A DNA stretch of 64,000 nucleotides from Cerrena zonata (lineage: Eukaryota; Basidiomycota; Agaricomycetes; Polyporales; Cerrenaceae). The stretch spans positions 1 to 64,000 of the forward strand of contig JASBNA010000069.1 of assembly GCA_038087015.1 (NCBI GenBank), given 5' to 3'. Every line of letters starts with the position of its first letter. The stretch's first letter is position 1. The notes beneath the pieces are model-generated. The model was given only the letters and a program-made list of their open reading frames with translations, made no database searches and was not told where the DNA came from. The position numbers were made by a program, and so were the translations under genes. Shown piece by piece: positions 20,990-30,768 of this stretch.

Positions 20990-22450
20990 ATGAATACATT
21001 AAGAGAAAATACTAATACTATAAATCATTCATCACCTATTAAAACATCATCTCCAGAATTTGATATTTCAATGAATTCCACAATGGCAAACAACTCTACT
21101 ACAAGTCAAATCCAAGATAGTCCATCTAATGTTGGGGTTAAACCGAAAACTCCCTTACGTAAAGATGAGTTGGAAAAAATTGCCAAACAATTAAAGAAGA
21201 AATTATCAAAAGCTTCCATCACCGCTAAACAATCGTTATCTCCAAATAACACTAAGGTTTCTCCCAAGTCTGCTTCTTCAAACTTACCTAAAGCCTCTCC
21301 TTTGAAATACTATATGTTGAAGAAGAATAAGTTCGACTCTTCGCCCTCGTACAATTCAAATATTTTATCATCATCTCCTAATTTATACAGTCCAAATGGG
21401 AAATCTCCAACACAAATGAAAAATTCAAATGCAGTGTTCTTATCCTCATCCCCGTTGAAAGGAACTCCCTTGAGTGCTCCTCGGTCCAACCAAATCTTAT
21501 CTCATCATAATAATTACGATGATGAAATTGACTCTCCAACTAAAAAAGGTGGTATCAAAAATTTGAAATCCTCTCCTTTAAATAATCAAACTCCTAAAAT
21601 TAATTTGGAACAGGCTTCATCCCCAACTACTACACCAAACACTTTGGATACTGCTTTGAAACCTTCGCCATCTTTAAGTAACTCTTCATCCCTGAAGAAA
21701 AATAAAAACGAACAGACTACTCCAACCCTTCCTAAAAGACAGCTCCATTCAAATCCCTTACGTACTCCGACTCAATCTAAGAATTTCAATACTGATGAAG
21801 GTGCAGATTTATTAATGTACTTGGCTACTTCCCCATCTCCCGCAAAACCTTATCATTCTTCTAATAATACTCCAAGATCAAATGAAAAGTTACCACCGAT
21901 TTCCTCAGTTCATAATCAATTATCATCCAATAAACAAAATCAATCTACCAATTCATTTCCTCCTCCTTTAACTCCAAAACGTCACATTACAAATACTACG
22001 AAAACTCCTCAAAATAGATTAACTCCTTCGATTAATCTTTTCAATAACTCCGTGAATAATCAATTGAATCCAAATGGTGCGTCCGGTTTACCATCTTCTG
22101 GTTTAACTTTGACTCCTGCAGGATTCAACATGAGTGACTATGTTTTCTTTACTCCTTCTCCAGGCTCGGGAAATATCCATCACAATAATAACTCCAATAA
22201 CAATTCTTTAAGTATACTAAACAATAAGAATTTCTTGAAAACTCCCGATTTTAACACCATGATGAGTAATTACGGCGTCTTACAAAGTGGTGGAGGTCCT
22301 CAAGTAATCGGTAGTAACTTATCCAATTCTGCTACAGCTAATATCCAAGACAAGAATGATTCAAATAAACTGCCTGTCGATGGTAAAATGATTAACTTTG
22401 ATAAAGATGGGTTGTTTGGAAATAATCTGAATGATTCCGGCAAGGATTAG
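20990..22450 (+). CDS. Probable Whi5/Nrm1/Stb1-like G1/S transcription regulator
   Basis: A 486-residue, largely disordered, Ser/Thr/Asn/Pro-rich protein. A conserved-looking basic helix at about residues 62-86 (LRKDELEKIAKQ, then LKKKLSKASITAKQSL) resembles the GTB motif of Whi5/Nrm1/Stb1, by which these repressors bind SBF/MBF. Two further segments fit that family in other fungi: GADLLMYLATSPSPAKP (about 264-280) and LTPAGFNMSDYVFFTPSPG (about 367-385). More than twenty SP/TP sites, several of them full CDK sites (TPLRK, SPLKYY, SPTKK, TPKRH), fit control by cyclin-dependent kinase. Assignment rests on motifs, not alignment; the alternative is an unrelated CDK-regulated disordered protein. 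Frame intact, start ATG 20990. Confidence 0.55.
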   Translation: MNTLRENTNTINHSSPIKTSSPEFDISMNSTMANNSTTSQIQDSPSNVGVKPKTPLRKDELEKIAKQLKKKLSKASITAKQSLSPNNTKVSPKSASSNLPKASPLKYYMLKKNKFDSSPSYNSNILSSSPNLYSPNGKSPTQMKNSNAVFLSSSPLKGTPLSAPRSNQILSHHNNYDDEIDSPTKKGGIKNLKSSPLNNQTPKINLEQASSPTTTPNTLDTALKPSPSLSNSSSLKKNKNEQTTPTLPKRQLHSNPLRTPTQSKNFNTDEGADLLMYLATSPSPAKPYHSSNNTPRSNEKLPPISSVHNQLSSNKQNQSTNSFPPPLTPKRHITNTTKTPQNRLTPSINLFNNSVNNQLNPNGASGLPSSGLTLTPAGFNMSDYVFFTPSPGSGNIHHNNNSNNNSLSILNNKNFLKTPDFNTMMSNYGVLQSGGGPQVIGSNLSNSATANIQDKNDSNKLPVDGKMINFDKDGLFGNNLNDSGKD

Positions 22451-22904
22451 AAGTTGGTTTTATTTGTGGTTTCCTTTGTTTGTTCTTTTTTGGTTATGGC
22501 TCATTTGTATTATAGGTGGTATTTCTGGTTCGGATCTTTGGTTTGGTTTATGTATTTCTTCATTGTATTATTAAAATAAAAAAAAATTAGAAAATGATTG
22601 CAAAATTTTTTTTTTTTTAAGAAAAGAAAATAAAAAAAAAATCTTTAATTTATGTTTATCTCTTGCTTTGTCTTTCTCTTCTTTTCGGTTCTCTTTTGGC
22701 TTACTTGCCAATCTCTTAATCTTAAGTAATTTTTAATAAATGGTATATTTATATTAATGTAATTACAAAGGTCCCGGAAGTAATGATCTTGCACGTGCAA
22801 TACACCCCCGTAACTGGTTTATAGAAGAAGGGAAAAAAATGAAAAAAAAAAAAAAAAAATTGCAATAACCATCTTGAATAGATTGAAGTAGTTAAATCCA
22901 AAAG
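22451..22904. other. Intergenic, with CACGTG box before MAP2
   Basis: A/T homopolymer-rich 3' flank of the upstream gene; TTGCACGTGCAA, a 12-base palindrome containing CACGTG, at 22789-22800; and an A tract just before the MAP2 leader. Confidence 0.5.
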
Positions 22905-24145
22905 ATGAGTGAGACTAAACCAGCTGACCTTCCAGCCGAAACACCTGTTGAAAGCAAACTTGATGACTTGAAGCTTGAAGATTCCAAAGCAGAATCAATT
23001 CCTGAAGCAGAAAGTGAAGAAGACAAGAAGAAGAAGAAGAAGAGTAAGAATAAGAAGAAGAAGAAGTTAACTGCTATTGATAACAGTTACCCCGATGGGA
23101 TTTTTCCAGAAGGGGAATGGCAAGAGTACCTATTGGAAGTCAACAGCTACCGTGTAACTAGCGAAGAAAAAAGATACTTGGATCGTCAACGTAATAACGA
23201 TTGGCAAGATTTCCGTAAGGGTGCCGAGATCCATCGTAGAGTACGTCAAAAGGCCAAATCAAGTATTAAACCAGGGATGAGTATGATTGAAATTGCTGAT
23301 TTAATTGAAAATTCTATTAGAACTTATACTGGGAATGACCATACTTTAAAACAAGGTATTGGATTCCCAACTGGTTTATCGTTAAATCATGTTGCAGCAC
23401 ATTTCACCCCTAATACTGGAGATAAAACCGTTTTAAGTTATGAAGACGTTATGAAGGTGGATATTGGTGTTCACGTGAATGGTCATATTGTCGATTCAGC
23501 TTTTACATTAACATTTGATGATAAGTATGACAATTTACTTAATGCAGTTAAAGAAGCAACTAATACTGGGGTTAAAGAAGCAGGTATTGATGTTAGATTG
23601 AATGATATCGGAGAAGCCGTTCAAGAAGTAATGGAATCATACGAAGTTGAATTAAATGGTAAAACTTATCCAGTTAAGTGTATCAGAAATTTGAATGGTC
23701 ATAATATCGGTAATTACGTTATTCATTCTGGTAAAACTGTCCAATTGTACCAAATGGTGACATGACTAAAATGGAAGAAGGCGAAACTTTTGCGATTGAA
23801 ACTTTCGGGTCTACTGGTAATGGTTACGTTGTTGGATCTGGCGAATGCTCCCATTATGCTCTTATACCAGAGGCTCAAAATTTGAAAGCTCCAACTGATC
23901 GTTCCAAATCTTTAATGGAAAGCATTAAAACTAATTTCGGTACTTTACCTTGGTGTCGTCGTTACTTAGAAAGAACCGGTGAAGATAAATACTTATTAGC
24001 ATTGAATCAATTAGTTAGAGCTGGTATTGTAGAAGACTATCCTCCAATCGTTGATATCAAAGGTAGTTACACCGCTCAATTCGAACACACCATCTTATTA
24101 CATCCTCATAAAAAAGAAGTTGTCTCTCGTGGTGAAGATTTCTAA
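22905..24145 (+). CDS. MAP2: Methionine aminopeptidase 2, with one frameshift
   Basis: Cytosolic type 2 methionine aminopeptidase, which removes initiator Met from nascent proteins. N-terminal acidic then Lys-rich region ([18 protein letters not shown]), then the M24 fold. Metal ligands are visible: the two Asp in [16 protein letters not shown], His in [10 protein letters not shown], Glu in FAIETFG and Glu in [10 protein letters not shown] break near 23741 turns the expected [14 protein letters not shown] into [15 protein letters not shown]. GTCCAATT in place of GTCCCAATT explains it, i.e. one lost C in a C3 run. The downstream frame continues without further breaks to VSRGEDF. A sequencing error is the simplest reading. 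Confidence 0.95.
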
Positions 24146-24822
24146 TCTCTTTAATATATGCATTTATCTTTCCCTCTTGTAATTGTAGCCCTCATCCCAT
24201 ATATCAGTCATCATCTGCTGGCAGGGCTGGCATTCTCGTATATTCGTTAATTCCCTACAAAGATTTAAACTTTCCCCGTAACTGGGTCGTCTTTACACAA
24301 CTCTCTACATGGTTCACTACGTCTACTCAAACAAACAATCACAGAATTGGCCAAAATCACTTACAATCGTTTCATTTCATTTCTCCCACCAGCACAACGG
24401 GGCGAAATAATGAACGAACGAAGAAAAAAGCCAGGGAAAGGGAAAAAAAGAAAAGGTACGGGTACATTTCTTAGTAATTGAAATCGTGTGCTAATTGAAT
24501 CGTGTTCATTTACGGAGGGCCCTTCTCATGAGCTTCCAATACAGAAGCCAGGACACAGAGTTATAATCACGCTTGTAGTCAAACCAGCAAAGATTGTTTC
24601 AGAGTATTTGAGAATGTAGCAGAAGTCGCTTTCGTTTAAAGAGAAGACAAATTTTTAGTGTGAATTTTGCTTTTGTCACGTAAAAAGGTTTAGTGAGGAA
24701 GAAACTGGATTTTTTTTTTTTTTTTTTTTTCATGTTTTTGTTTTCCTTTCCAACCTTTTCTTTCTCCATCTAACCAATTCTTTCCTTATATCATCATCAA
24801 CTTGTTCATATAGCATACCATA
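24146..24822. other. Intergenic between MAP2 and SCS2
   Basis: No gene seen. A CCCCGTAACTGG word at about 24273 repeats one at about 22805. A 21-base T tract (24710-24730) lies about 90 bases before the SCS2 start. Confidence 0.5.
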
Positions 24823-26025
24823 ATGGAAGTTCAACCAAGTGTATTAGAATTTAAAGGTATGTAGTGTTTAAATGAGAGATTTTTTTCCATTTTGACAGGG
24901 CAAAAAAAGGATTATTTCGACCCTCATTAGTTCATTTAGTATAAGCTGGATTGAAAAATTGAAGATGGGGGGTTTCTGTGTGGGTTTACCGAGTTAATTG
25001 TTTATATGAAAAGACGTTTGAGTCGATCCAAGATTGATTTGCTGAATTGAAGGAACACTGATCAGTTTGATTCAGGTGAATTGATATTGCTGTCCTTTTT
25101 TCCGTTCGCTTTCAATGATTTCCTATTGACACATGTTGATTGAATAGTTTCAAACAACATTGGATAAACCACCGCAATTTAGCTTGTACTAGACAATTAA
25201 GGGGAATGTATTCATTGGTCAATTTACTAACTTAATTTTTTAGGTACTTTTACCAAGCAATCCACTGAATATTTGACTTTAACCAATACTTCTTCGAGTC
25301 CCTTGGCTTTCAAAGTTAAAACCACTGCTCCTAAATTATACTGTGTTAGACCAAACGCCAGTGTGGTTGAACCAAATGATTCAGTTAAAATTTCGATCAT
25401 TTTACAAGGTTTTGCTCAACCTTTACCAAAGGATTTTAAATGTAAAGATAAATTCTTAATTGTTTCTTTACCTTGTCCCGAATTAGAAGATGCTCAAAAA
25501 GTTGGTGAAATCTGGTCTTCTTTGGAAGCTAAATATAAAGAACAATTGGTTTCCAAAAAATTAAGAGTCAATTACGTTATCACCGATAGTGATGAAGATC
25601 ACGTTGCTAATGGTGCTGCTGGTGTTGGTGCTGGTGCCGCCGGTGCTAGTGCTGCTGCTGCATCAACTGGTCTTACCGCTCCTTCCGTTCCAGCTGGATC
25701 TTCTTCTATTTCAACTCCTGAAAGACCAAGCGATAAATCTATAAATGATGCTTATACCACTCCTTCCAGAGATCAAAGTAATGGTTCTGGTCAAGCTCAA
25801 TCTGGTGATGATTTACAAAAAGAATTAGATGCTTCAAATGCTGAAATTAATAACTTATCGCAAAAATTAGACTCTAACGAAAAAGTTGATTCTTCTAAAG
25901 TTACCTCTGGTGAAAAATCAAGTTCCCAAGCTGCAACCTCAGAAGAACCAGTTAGCGGTATCTCGATTCCTTTTGCCATTATCTTGGTTATTTTGGCATT
26001 TATCTTAAGTTGGTTAATCTTTTAA
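24823..26025 (+). CDS. SCS2: VAP-family ER membrane protein Scs2, one intron
   Basis: ER tail-anchored VAP protein that recruits FFAT-motif proteins and tethers ER to plasma membrane. Exon 1 is only 34 bases (24823-24856, MEVQPSVLEFK plus one base). The intron is 24857-25243 (387 bases; donor GTATGT, branch TTTACTAAC, acceptor TTTTTTAG). Exon 2 is 25244-26025. The spliced product has 271 residues: MSP domain (about 1-120, with GTFTKQSTEYLTLTNTSS, KTTAPKLYCVRPN and SVKISIILQGF), an Ala/Gly-rich linker, a short coiled coil (DDLQKELDASNAEINNLSQK) and a C-terminal membrane anchor (IPFAIILVILAFILSWLIF). Without the short first exon the protein would lack its first strand, which is why the spliced start is preferred. 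Confidence 0.94.
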
Positions 26026-26607
26026 TTCCTTGGATGGTTTTTGTCAAAGATGATATTTACTTGAATATTTATTATTACTACTATTGATTTCCACCTTTAT
26101 ATTTTGGTCTTTTTATTATTATTTTTTTTATTCTGAGTGCTTGTCTTTGGGAAGTAACACTACACTAATCACCGTCTACCTTTTTGTTTTTTATTACTTT
26201 TTTTGAATTATTAAAAGCCCCTTATCTCTTTCTGATTTCTCAAATAGTCTTGTTTTATTCTAAATTACTCTCTTCTTTTGTTGAAAAAGGAATGATATAT
26301 ACTACATACAATTTACTCTGTTCTACTTCTTTACCAATTTTCTATTTGTCTCATCTTCCAGTGATTAAATTTTCTTTTTAGTTTGTCAAGATACTTGGTA
26401 AAGGTGGGCACTTTAGCTTATTCTTTCAATGTATTTGAATTGATTTTCATTTGAAGGAAGGTTGTCTTGTTAATTTTTTTCTTTTATTTGTTTCTTCTAT
26501 TTAGTTTTACTGTATTTTCTTGATCTTTTTATTTGTTTATGACATGCTGATCAATACACATTATAAAAATTTGTTAAAATTAAAAGTAGGATGTGAAATA
26601 TACAAAA
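26026..26607. other. Convergent 3' spacer, T-rich
   Basis: Between SCS2 (plus) and the old yellow enzyme gene (minus). T/pyrimidine-rich on the plus strand. A 65-codon hydrophobic frame at 26184-26381 is explained by the T-richness. No gene seen. Confidence 0.5.
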
Positions 26608-27801
26608 TTAAACTAAAGCAATAGCATTCATCTTTGATTCAGTTTCAACATCAATAGTTTCACCAAGCTTTGAATAAGTATTATAACCTTTATTAGTGGA
26701 AGCAACCATAAAAGTACTTCTATCATACGGATTCAACTCTTTTTCATTTTCGATTCTATCGGGTAAATCAGGATTTGAAATGAATAATCTACCAAAACCA
26801 GCAATTGATCTATCATCTTCCATATCTGATAAGACTGTCTCCCAATTTTCAGCATCATAGGTGTAATTACCACCTCTTAATAATTTACCTTTCCAAATTT
26901 GCTTGAAAAAGGTATTATCAACTCCTCTTTCACCATCTGGCTCAAATCTACCATCAACAAGACTAATATAAGCCAATTCGTTACCATTATCAGCTCTTTT
27001 TTGCAATTCACTTGCAAGATAACCAAAAGTAGCAATTGGATGAACTTCATCATTTTCAGCTAACATACCTTGAAAAGTTGACCAAGGTGAAAACCTAACG
27101 GCCAATTTATCAGCTCCAACAATTGGAATTAAAGCGTCAATCACTTCTAAGGTGAGCCTGGTTCTATTTTCGATTGAGCCACCGTATTTATCTGTTCTTT
27201 TATTAGAACAGGGATTAATAAATTGTTCTAACAAGTAACCATTGGCAGAATGGATTTCAATGAAATCAAACCCTGCTGCTAAACCATTCTTAGCAGCATT
27301 AACGTAAGTATGGTTAACCAAATGATGGATTTCATCTTCAGTCATCTCATGAATGGTATTACCAACTTTTTCAGCTTTTGCCTTTACTTCTTTGCTTTCG
27401 TAAATAGCAGAAGGGGCAAAAGGTTTGAAACCTCTCTCTTTCATTCCTTCTGGGTCAGCAATTCTACCCAAAGACCAGAGTTGTAAAGCTATAGCCGATT
27501 TATTCTTGTGAACTGCATCAGTAATAATTTTCCATGCTTTAACTTGATCATTATTCCAAATACCTGGAACATTAGGATAGCGGTACTCATTGTCGGTAAT
27601 CTGAGCTGCTTCGCTAACAACTAAAGTACCTGGTTTGGTTGTTCTGTCGGTATAATACTTCAATTGCAAGTCACTTGGAACGTTATTTTCGTCAGCACGT
27701 AACCTTGTAGTTGGTGAATGAGCAACACGGTGCTTCAATTCGAAAGATCCTACCTTAATTGGTTGGAATAGTTTACTTTGTCTTATTGGCTTACCAGTCA
27801 T
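26608..27801 (-). CDS. Old yellow enzyme (NADPH dehydrogenase, OYE/EBP1 family)
   Basis: A 397-residue FMN-dependent ene reductase. Family residues are visible: the FMN-binding Thr in HSPTTRLRA, Gln and Trp in IALQLWSLGR, the substrate His/Asn and proton-donor Tyr in IHSANGYLLEQF, NKRTDKYGGSIENRTR, LAVRFSPW, and the C-terminal phosphate-binding GFGRLFISNPDLPDR. Start at ATG 27801 (MTGKPIRQ). CTG-clade yeasts carry several paralogues (OYE2, OYE32, EBP1), so no specific name is given. It is divergent from the AVT-type transporter gene across about 510 bases. Physiological substrate unknown; often induced by oxidants. Intact. Confidence 0.93.
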   Translation of the reverse strand: MTGKPIRQSKLFQPIKVGSFELKHRVAHSPTTRLRADENNVPSDLQLKYYTDRTTKPGTLVVSEAAQITDNEYRYPNVPGIWNNDQVKAWKIITDAVHKNKSAIALQLWSLGRIADPEGMKERGFKPFAPSAIYESKEVKAKAEKVGNTIHEMTEDEIHHLVNHTYVNAAKNGLAAGFDFIEIHSANGYLLEQFINPCSNKRTDKYGGSIENRTRLTLEVIDALIPIVGADKLAVRFSPWSTFQGMLAENDEVHPIATFGYLASELQKRADNGNELAYISLVDGRFEPDGERGVDNTFFKQIWKGKLLRGGNYTYDAENWETVLSDMEDDRSIAGFGRLFISNPDLPDRIENEKELNPYDRSTFMVASTNKGYNTYSKLGETIDVETESKMNAIALV

Positions 27802-28309
27802 TGTTGTCTTCAAGGTTTATAACTTTGGTCGAAGAAAGGTGCAACTGGCTGGATATTTGTATTGAACAAAAATGGTGTACGCTTACAAATAAACGAGTAC
27901 GTAACCGGGATGGTACTCCCATTGGTAATACTTGCAGCCGGTGGCACCATCCATTGTCCTTTATAGGATCATCTCCAAGATTTAACTCCTCGAAGGATGA
28001 TGGCAGCAGTCACTAGTAATTGATTTGGCAGCCAAATTAGAAATCCAATTTTTAGCTGCATACTCGATGTCGATTCCAAAAAGAAGAAAAAATGTTACTG
28101 GCGATTTTGAAAGCAGAACTTTTATTGAGACAAACAACTGGAATTATCGATAAGAGTGTGATTTACAACCATATCAAATTATCGGAGAGAGCTTTCCTTC
28201 ATTCAATCAAAAGGCTTTCATGATAAGGATCAATTCCACTTTACACGAGTATATAAAGTAAGAGGATTGCTGGACAAGCTTAGCTTAATTCAAGTAAACA
28301 ATAAATAAG
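27802..28309. other. Divergent promoter region of OYE and the AVT transporter
   Basis: About 508 bases with no gene. A GC-richer stretch (27890-28010) and TATATAAAGTAAG near 28250 ahead of the transporter start suggest a TATA element about 60 bases from the ATG. Confidence 0.45.
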
Positions 28310-29716
28310 ATGGGTAAAGCTACGATTAAATCAGGTAGCATCAATTTGTTAAATACCATTATTGGTGCCGGTATTCTTGCCATGCCGTATGGGTTAAAAT
28401 GTAATGGGTTATTATTTGGATCTTTTCTTATATTATGGTCATCCTTAACATCAGCATTTGGACTTTATTTACAGAATAAGGTATCGAAATTTACTCAACA
28501 GCAAGGAGCAGTATCATACTTTAGTTTATCACAATTAACCTATCCACAGTTATCTATTGTATTTGATAGTGCTATTGCGATCAAATGTTTTGGGGTTGGA
28601 GTTAGTTATTTGGTTGTTATTGGAGATTTAATGCCAAAAATTATGGAATCATTAAATGTTAATGAAGGAGTTTTAATGAATCGTAATTTTTGGATTACAT
28701 TATTTATGTTTACAATAGTGACACCATTGTCATATTTGAAAAAATTAGATAGTTTAAAGTATACTTCAATAGTGGCACTTTTTTCAGTGATATATTTAAT
28801 CTGTCTTGTTATAACCCATTATGCTATGCATGATACTATACCAGATGATACAACTATTGACACATCAGTTGATTTTTTTGGACCAAAATCATTTAAATCA
28901 ACCTTATCATCATTCCCAATATTTGTATTTGCATATACATGTCATCAAAATATGTTTGCCATTATAAATGAATTAGAGCCAAGTGAAAGAAGTGGATCTC
29001 AAACTAGACAATCCAATCATATAATACGAAATGCTATATCTACTGCGTGTGTTTCTTATTTAATTGTTGGAATTATTGGATATTTAAATTTTGGGAATTC
29101 TGTTAATGGGAATATTATAAGCATGTATCCAAAAGATTCGAAGCTGTCATTAATTGGAAGACTTTGTATTGTTCTTATGGTTAGTTTATCATATCCTTTA
29201 CAGTGTCATCCGTGCAGAGGGTCAATCAATCATGTAATTTATTTCATTAAGAATGGAGTTAAAAGTGGATGGAAATTAAGAAATACCAATGTTACTAATG
29301 AAGGATATACTCCAATCAATAATGAAGGAAATGAGATTGAAAGTTTAAACGATCACTCATTTATTTCAACCACTCCAATGGAAGGTGCTCAGGATACTGA
29401 TGGACATGATCCAATTATCGTACCATTGTCAAGTCGAGGATTTTATGCAATCACCAGTATCATTGTTATATTTAGTTATTTATTGGCAATATCAGTTAGT
29501 TCATTAGCTAAAGTGTTGGCATTTGTTGGATCTACTGGATCAACATCGATATCGTTTATATTACCAGGATTATTCGGATACTTATTAATAAAACCACAAG
29601 AAAATAACAAGATTGATATATTATCAAAATATGGAGGATTGATATTAAGTATTTGGGGATTTCTAGTAATGATTGTTTGTTTAGGAGCTACAATTTTTTT
29701 GGGAGCTACTCATTAA
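28310..29716 (+). CDS. Vacuolar amino acid transporter, AVT5/6/7 type
   Basis: A 468-residue AAAP-family transporter expected to export amino acids from the vacuole. Begins KATIKSGSINLLNTIIGAGILAMPYG, the family TM1 signature (GAGILAMPY). About eleven membrane segments are visible. FVFAYTCHQNMFAIINEL is typical of the AVT5-7/SLC38-like branch, and LVSLSYPLQCHPCRGSI precedes a polar loop of about 60 residues. The end is CLGATIFLGATH. It lies convergent to AOX with only 47 bases between the stop codons. Which AVT paralogue it is cannot be told here. Intact. Confidence 0.9.
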   Translation: MGKATIKSGSINLLNTIIGAGILAMPYGLKCNGLLFGSFLILWSSLTSAFGLYLQNKVSKFTQQQGAVSYFSLSQLTYPQLSIVFDSAIAIKCFGVGVSYLVVIGDLMPKIMESLNVNEGVLMNRNFWITLFMFTIVTPLSYLKKLDSLKYTSIVALFSVIYLICLVITHYAMHDTIPDDTTIDTSVDFFGPKSFKSTLSSFPIFVFAYTCHQNMFAIINELEPSERSGSQTRQSNHIIRNAISTACVSYLIVGIIGYLNFGNSVNGNIISMYPKDSKLSLIGRLCIVLMVSLSYPLQCHPCRGSINHVIYFIKNGVKSGWKLRNTNVTNEGYTPINNEGNEIESLNDHSFISTTPMEGAQDTDGHDPIIVPLSSRGFYAITSIIVIFSYLLAISVSSLAKVLAFVGSTGSTSISFILPGLFGYLLIKPQENNKIDILSKYGGLILSIWGFLVMIVCLGATIFLGATH

Positions 29717-29763
29717 CATCATATCAATAAATCTAAATACAATAAATAAACTAGATACATAAA

Positions 29764-30768
29764 TCATAAGATTAAATCTTTTTTATCCCAACCGGTTGGT
29801 TTAACTTCTTTCAATCCACCATTTGGTTGAGGACCTTTAACGTTTGGAAGCTGTAAAACGAAGGGATTTCGATTAGTTTTTTGATCTAAGTTGGCTAAAG
29901 TATGGTTAACTTCTCTATGTTTGGATTCATCAGCTCTTATTCTAGCAATCAACTCTCTAAAAGAGGAATCTTTATTTAATTCCGGCCAATATTCATAAGC
30001 AATTTGGGGGATTTTAACTTCATCAAATTTAGGTAAACGGCCCAAGTCGATTTCTTCTAATAAATGGGTGTAGGTACTAACTGCTTCTTCTTCTAAATGA
30101 CCAACGAAACGATGACAATATTTTGGATTAAATAAGTACATGAAAAAGAAAGCATTAGTGAAGATCCCTTGACCCAAAAAGATACATGTTTTAGTAAACC
30201 AAGAAGGATTACCAATTTTAACAAAAGTTAAAAGATGCATTCTCTCATTATAAGCTTCATCCAATAAGGTTTCAATCCAACCATGATCTCTTTGCAATCT
30301 TCTTACCGAATGCAAAGTTCTAATCCAAGCAGCTGCCGAACCAGGAACTGCAGCAATTGATTCTAAAAATAGCACCCTGGTTAACCATTTACCTTCGGTC
30401 ATTTGATATCTAGTACCTTTAAATCCATCTAATAAATCTTGATGATTTTTGGGTTTTTTATAACCAGTGACAAAATCAAAACATGATCTGAAAAACATGG
30501 TACCATTATAAGCAATTGAATCACCAAAAGTACGAGGAACCCGATGTTCAAACTTAACCATATCACACTCTTCATTAGTCCAGGCTGGATGAGGGAAGGT
30601 TGGATGAGTTATAAATCTGTTATCATTTGTTTGAACTTGCTCTTCACTCAGACGAACCTTAGTTTTGATATCTAAGGGACTACGAGTGTATAAGGTAGGT
30701 TTACTAACCGAACTTAATAGTCTTAATTGTTTTGGATACCCAAGCCTTGTGCGTGTAGATGTAATCAT
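29764..30768 (-). CDS. AOX: Mitochondrial alternative oxidase
   Basis: A 334-residue di-iron ubiquinol oxidase of the inner mitochondrial membrane; it bypasses complexes III and IV and is cyanide-resistant. Found in CTG-clade yeasts but not in S. cerevisiae. The N terminus (MITSTRTRLGYPKQLRLLSS) is a plausible targeting peptide. Di-iron ligands fall in the usual motifs: LESIAAVPG, DEAYNERMHLLTF, HLEEEAVSTYTHLL and RADESKHREVNHT. Two hydrophobic membrane-associated helices lie between them. Start at ATG 30768; only non-ATG codons lie upstream in frame. Intact. Whether a second tandem AOX exists in the genome cannot be seen. Confidence 0.95.
   Translation of the reverse strand: MITSTRTRLGYPKQLRLLSSVSKPTLYTRSPLDIKTKVRLSEEQVQTNDNRFITHPTFPHPAWTNEECDMVKFEHRVPRTFGDSIAYNGTMFFRSCFDFVTGYKKPKNHQDLLDGFKGTRYQMTEGKWLTRVLFLESIAAVPGSAAAWIRTLHSVRRLQRDHGWIETLLDEAYNERMHLLTFVKIGNPSWFTKTCIFLGQGIFTNAFFFMYLFNPKYCHRFVGHLEEEAVSTYTHLLEEIDLGRLPKFDEVKIPQIAYEYWPELNKDSSFRELIARIRADESKHREVNHTLANLDQKTNRNPFVLQLPNVKGPQPNGGLKEVKPTGWDKKDLIL

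Noticed and set aside
24857..25243. snoRNA in the SCS2 intron
   Set aside because: AATGATTT resembles a C box, but no D box with a plausible rRNA guide follows.
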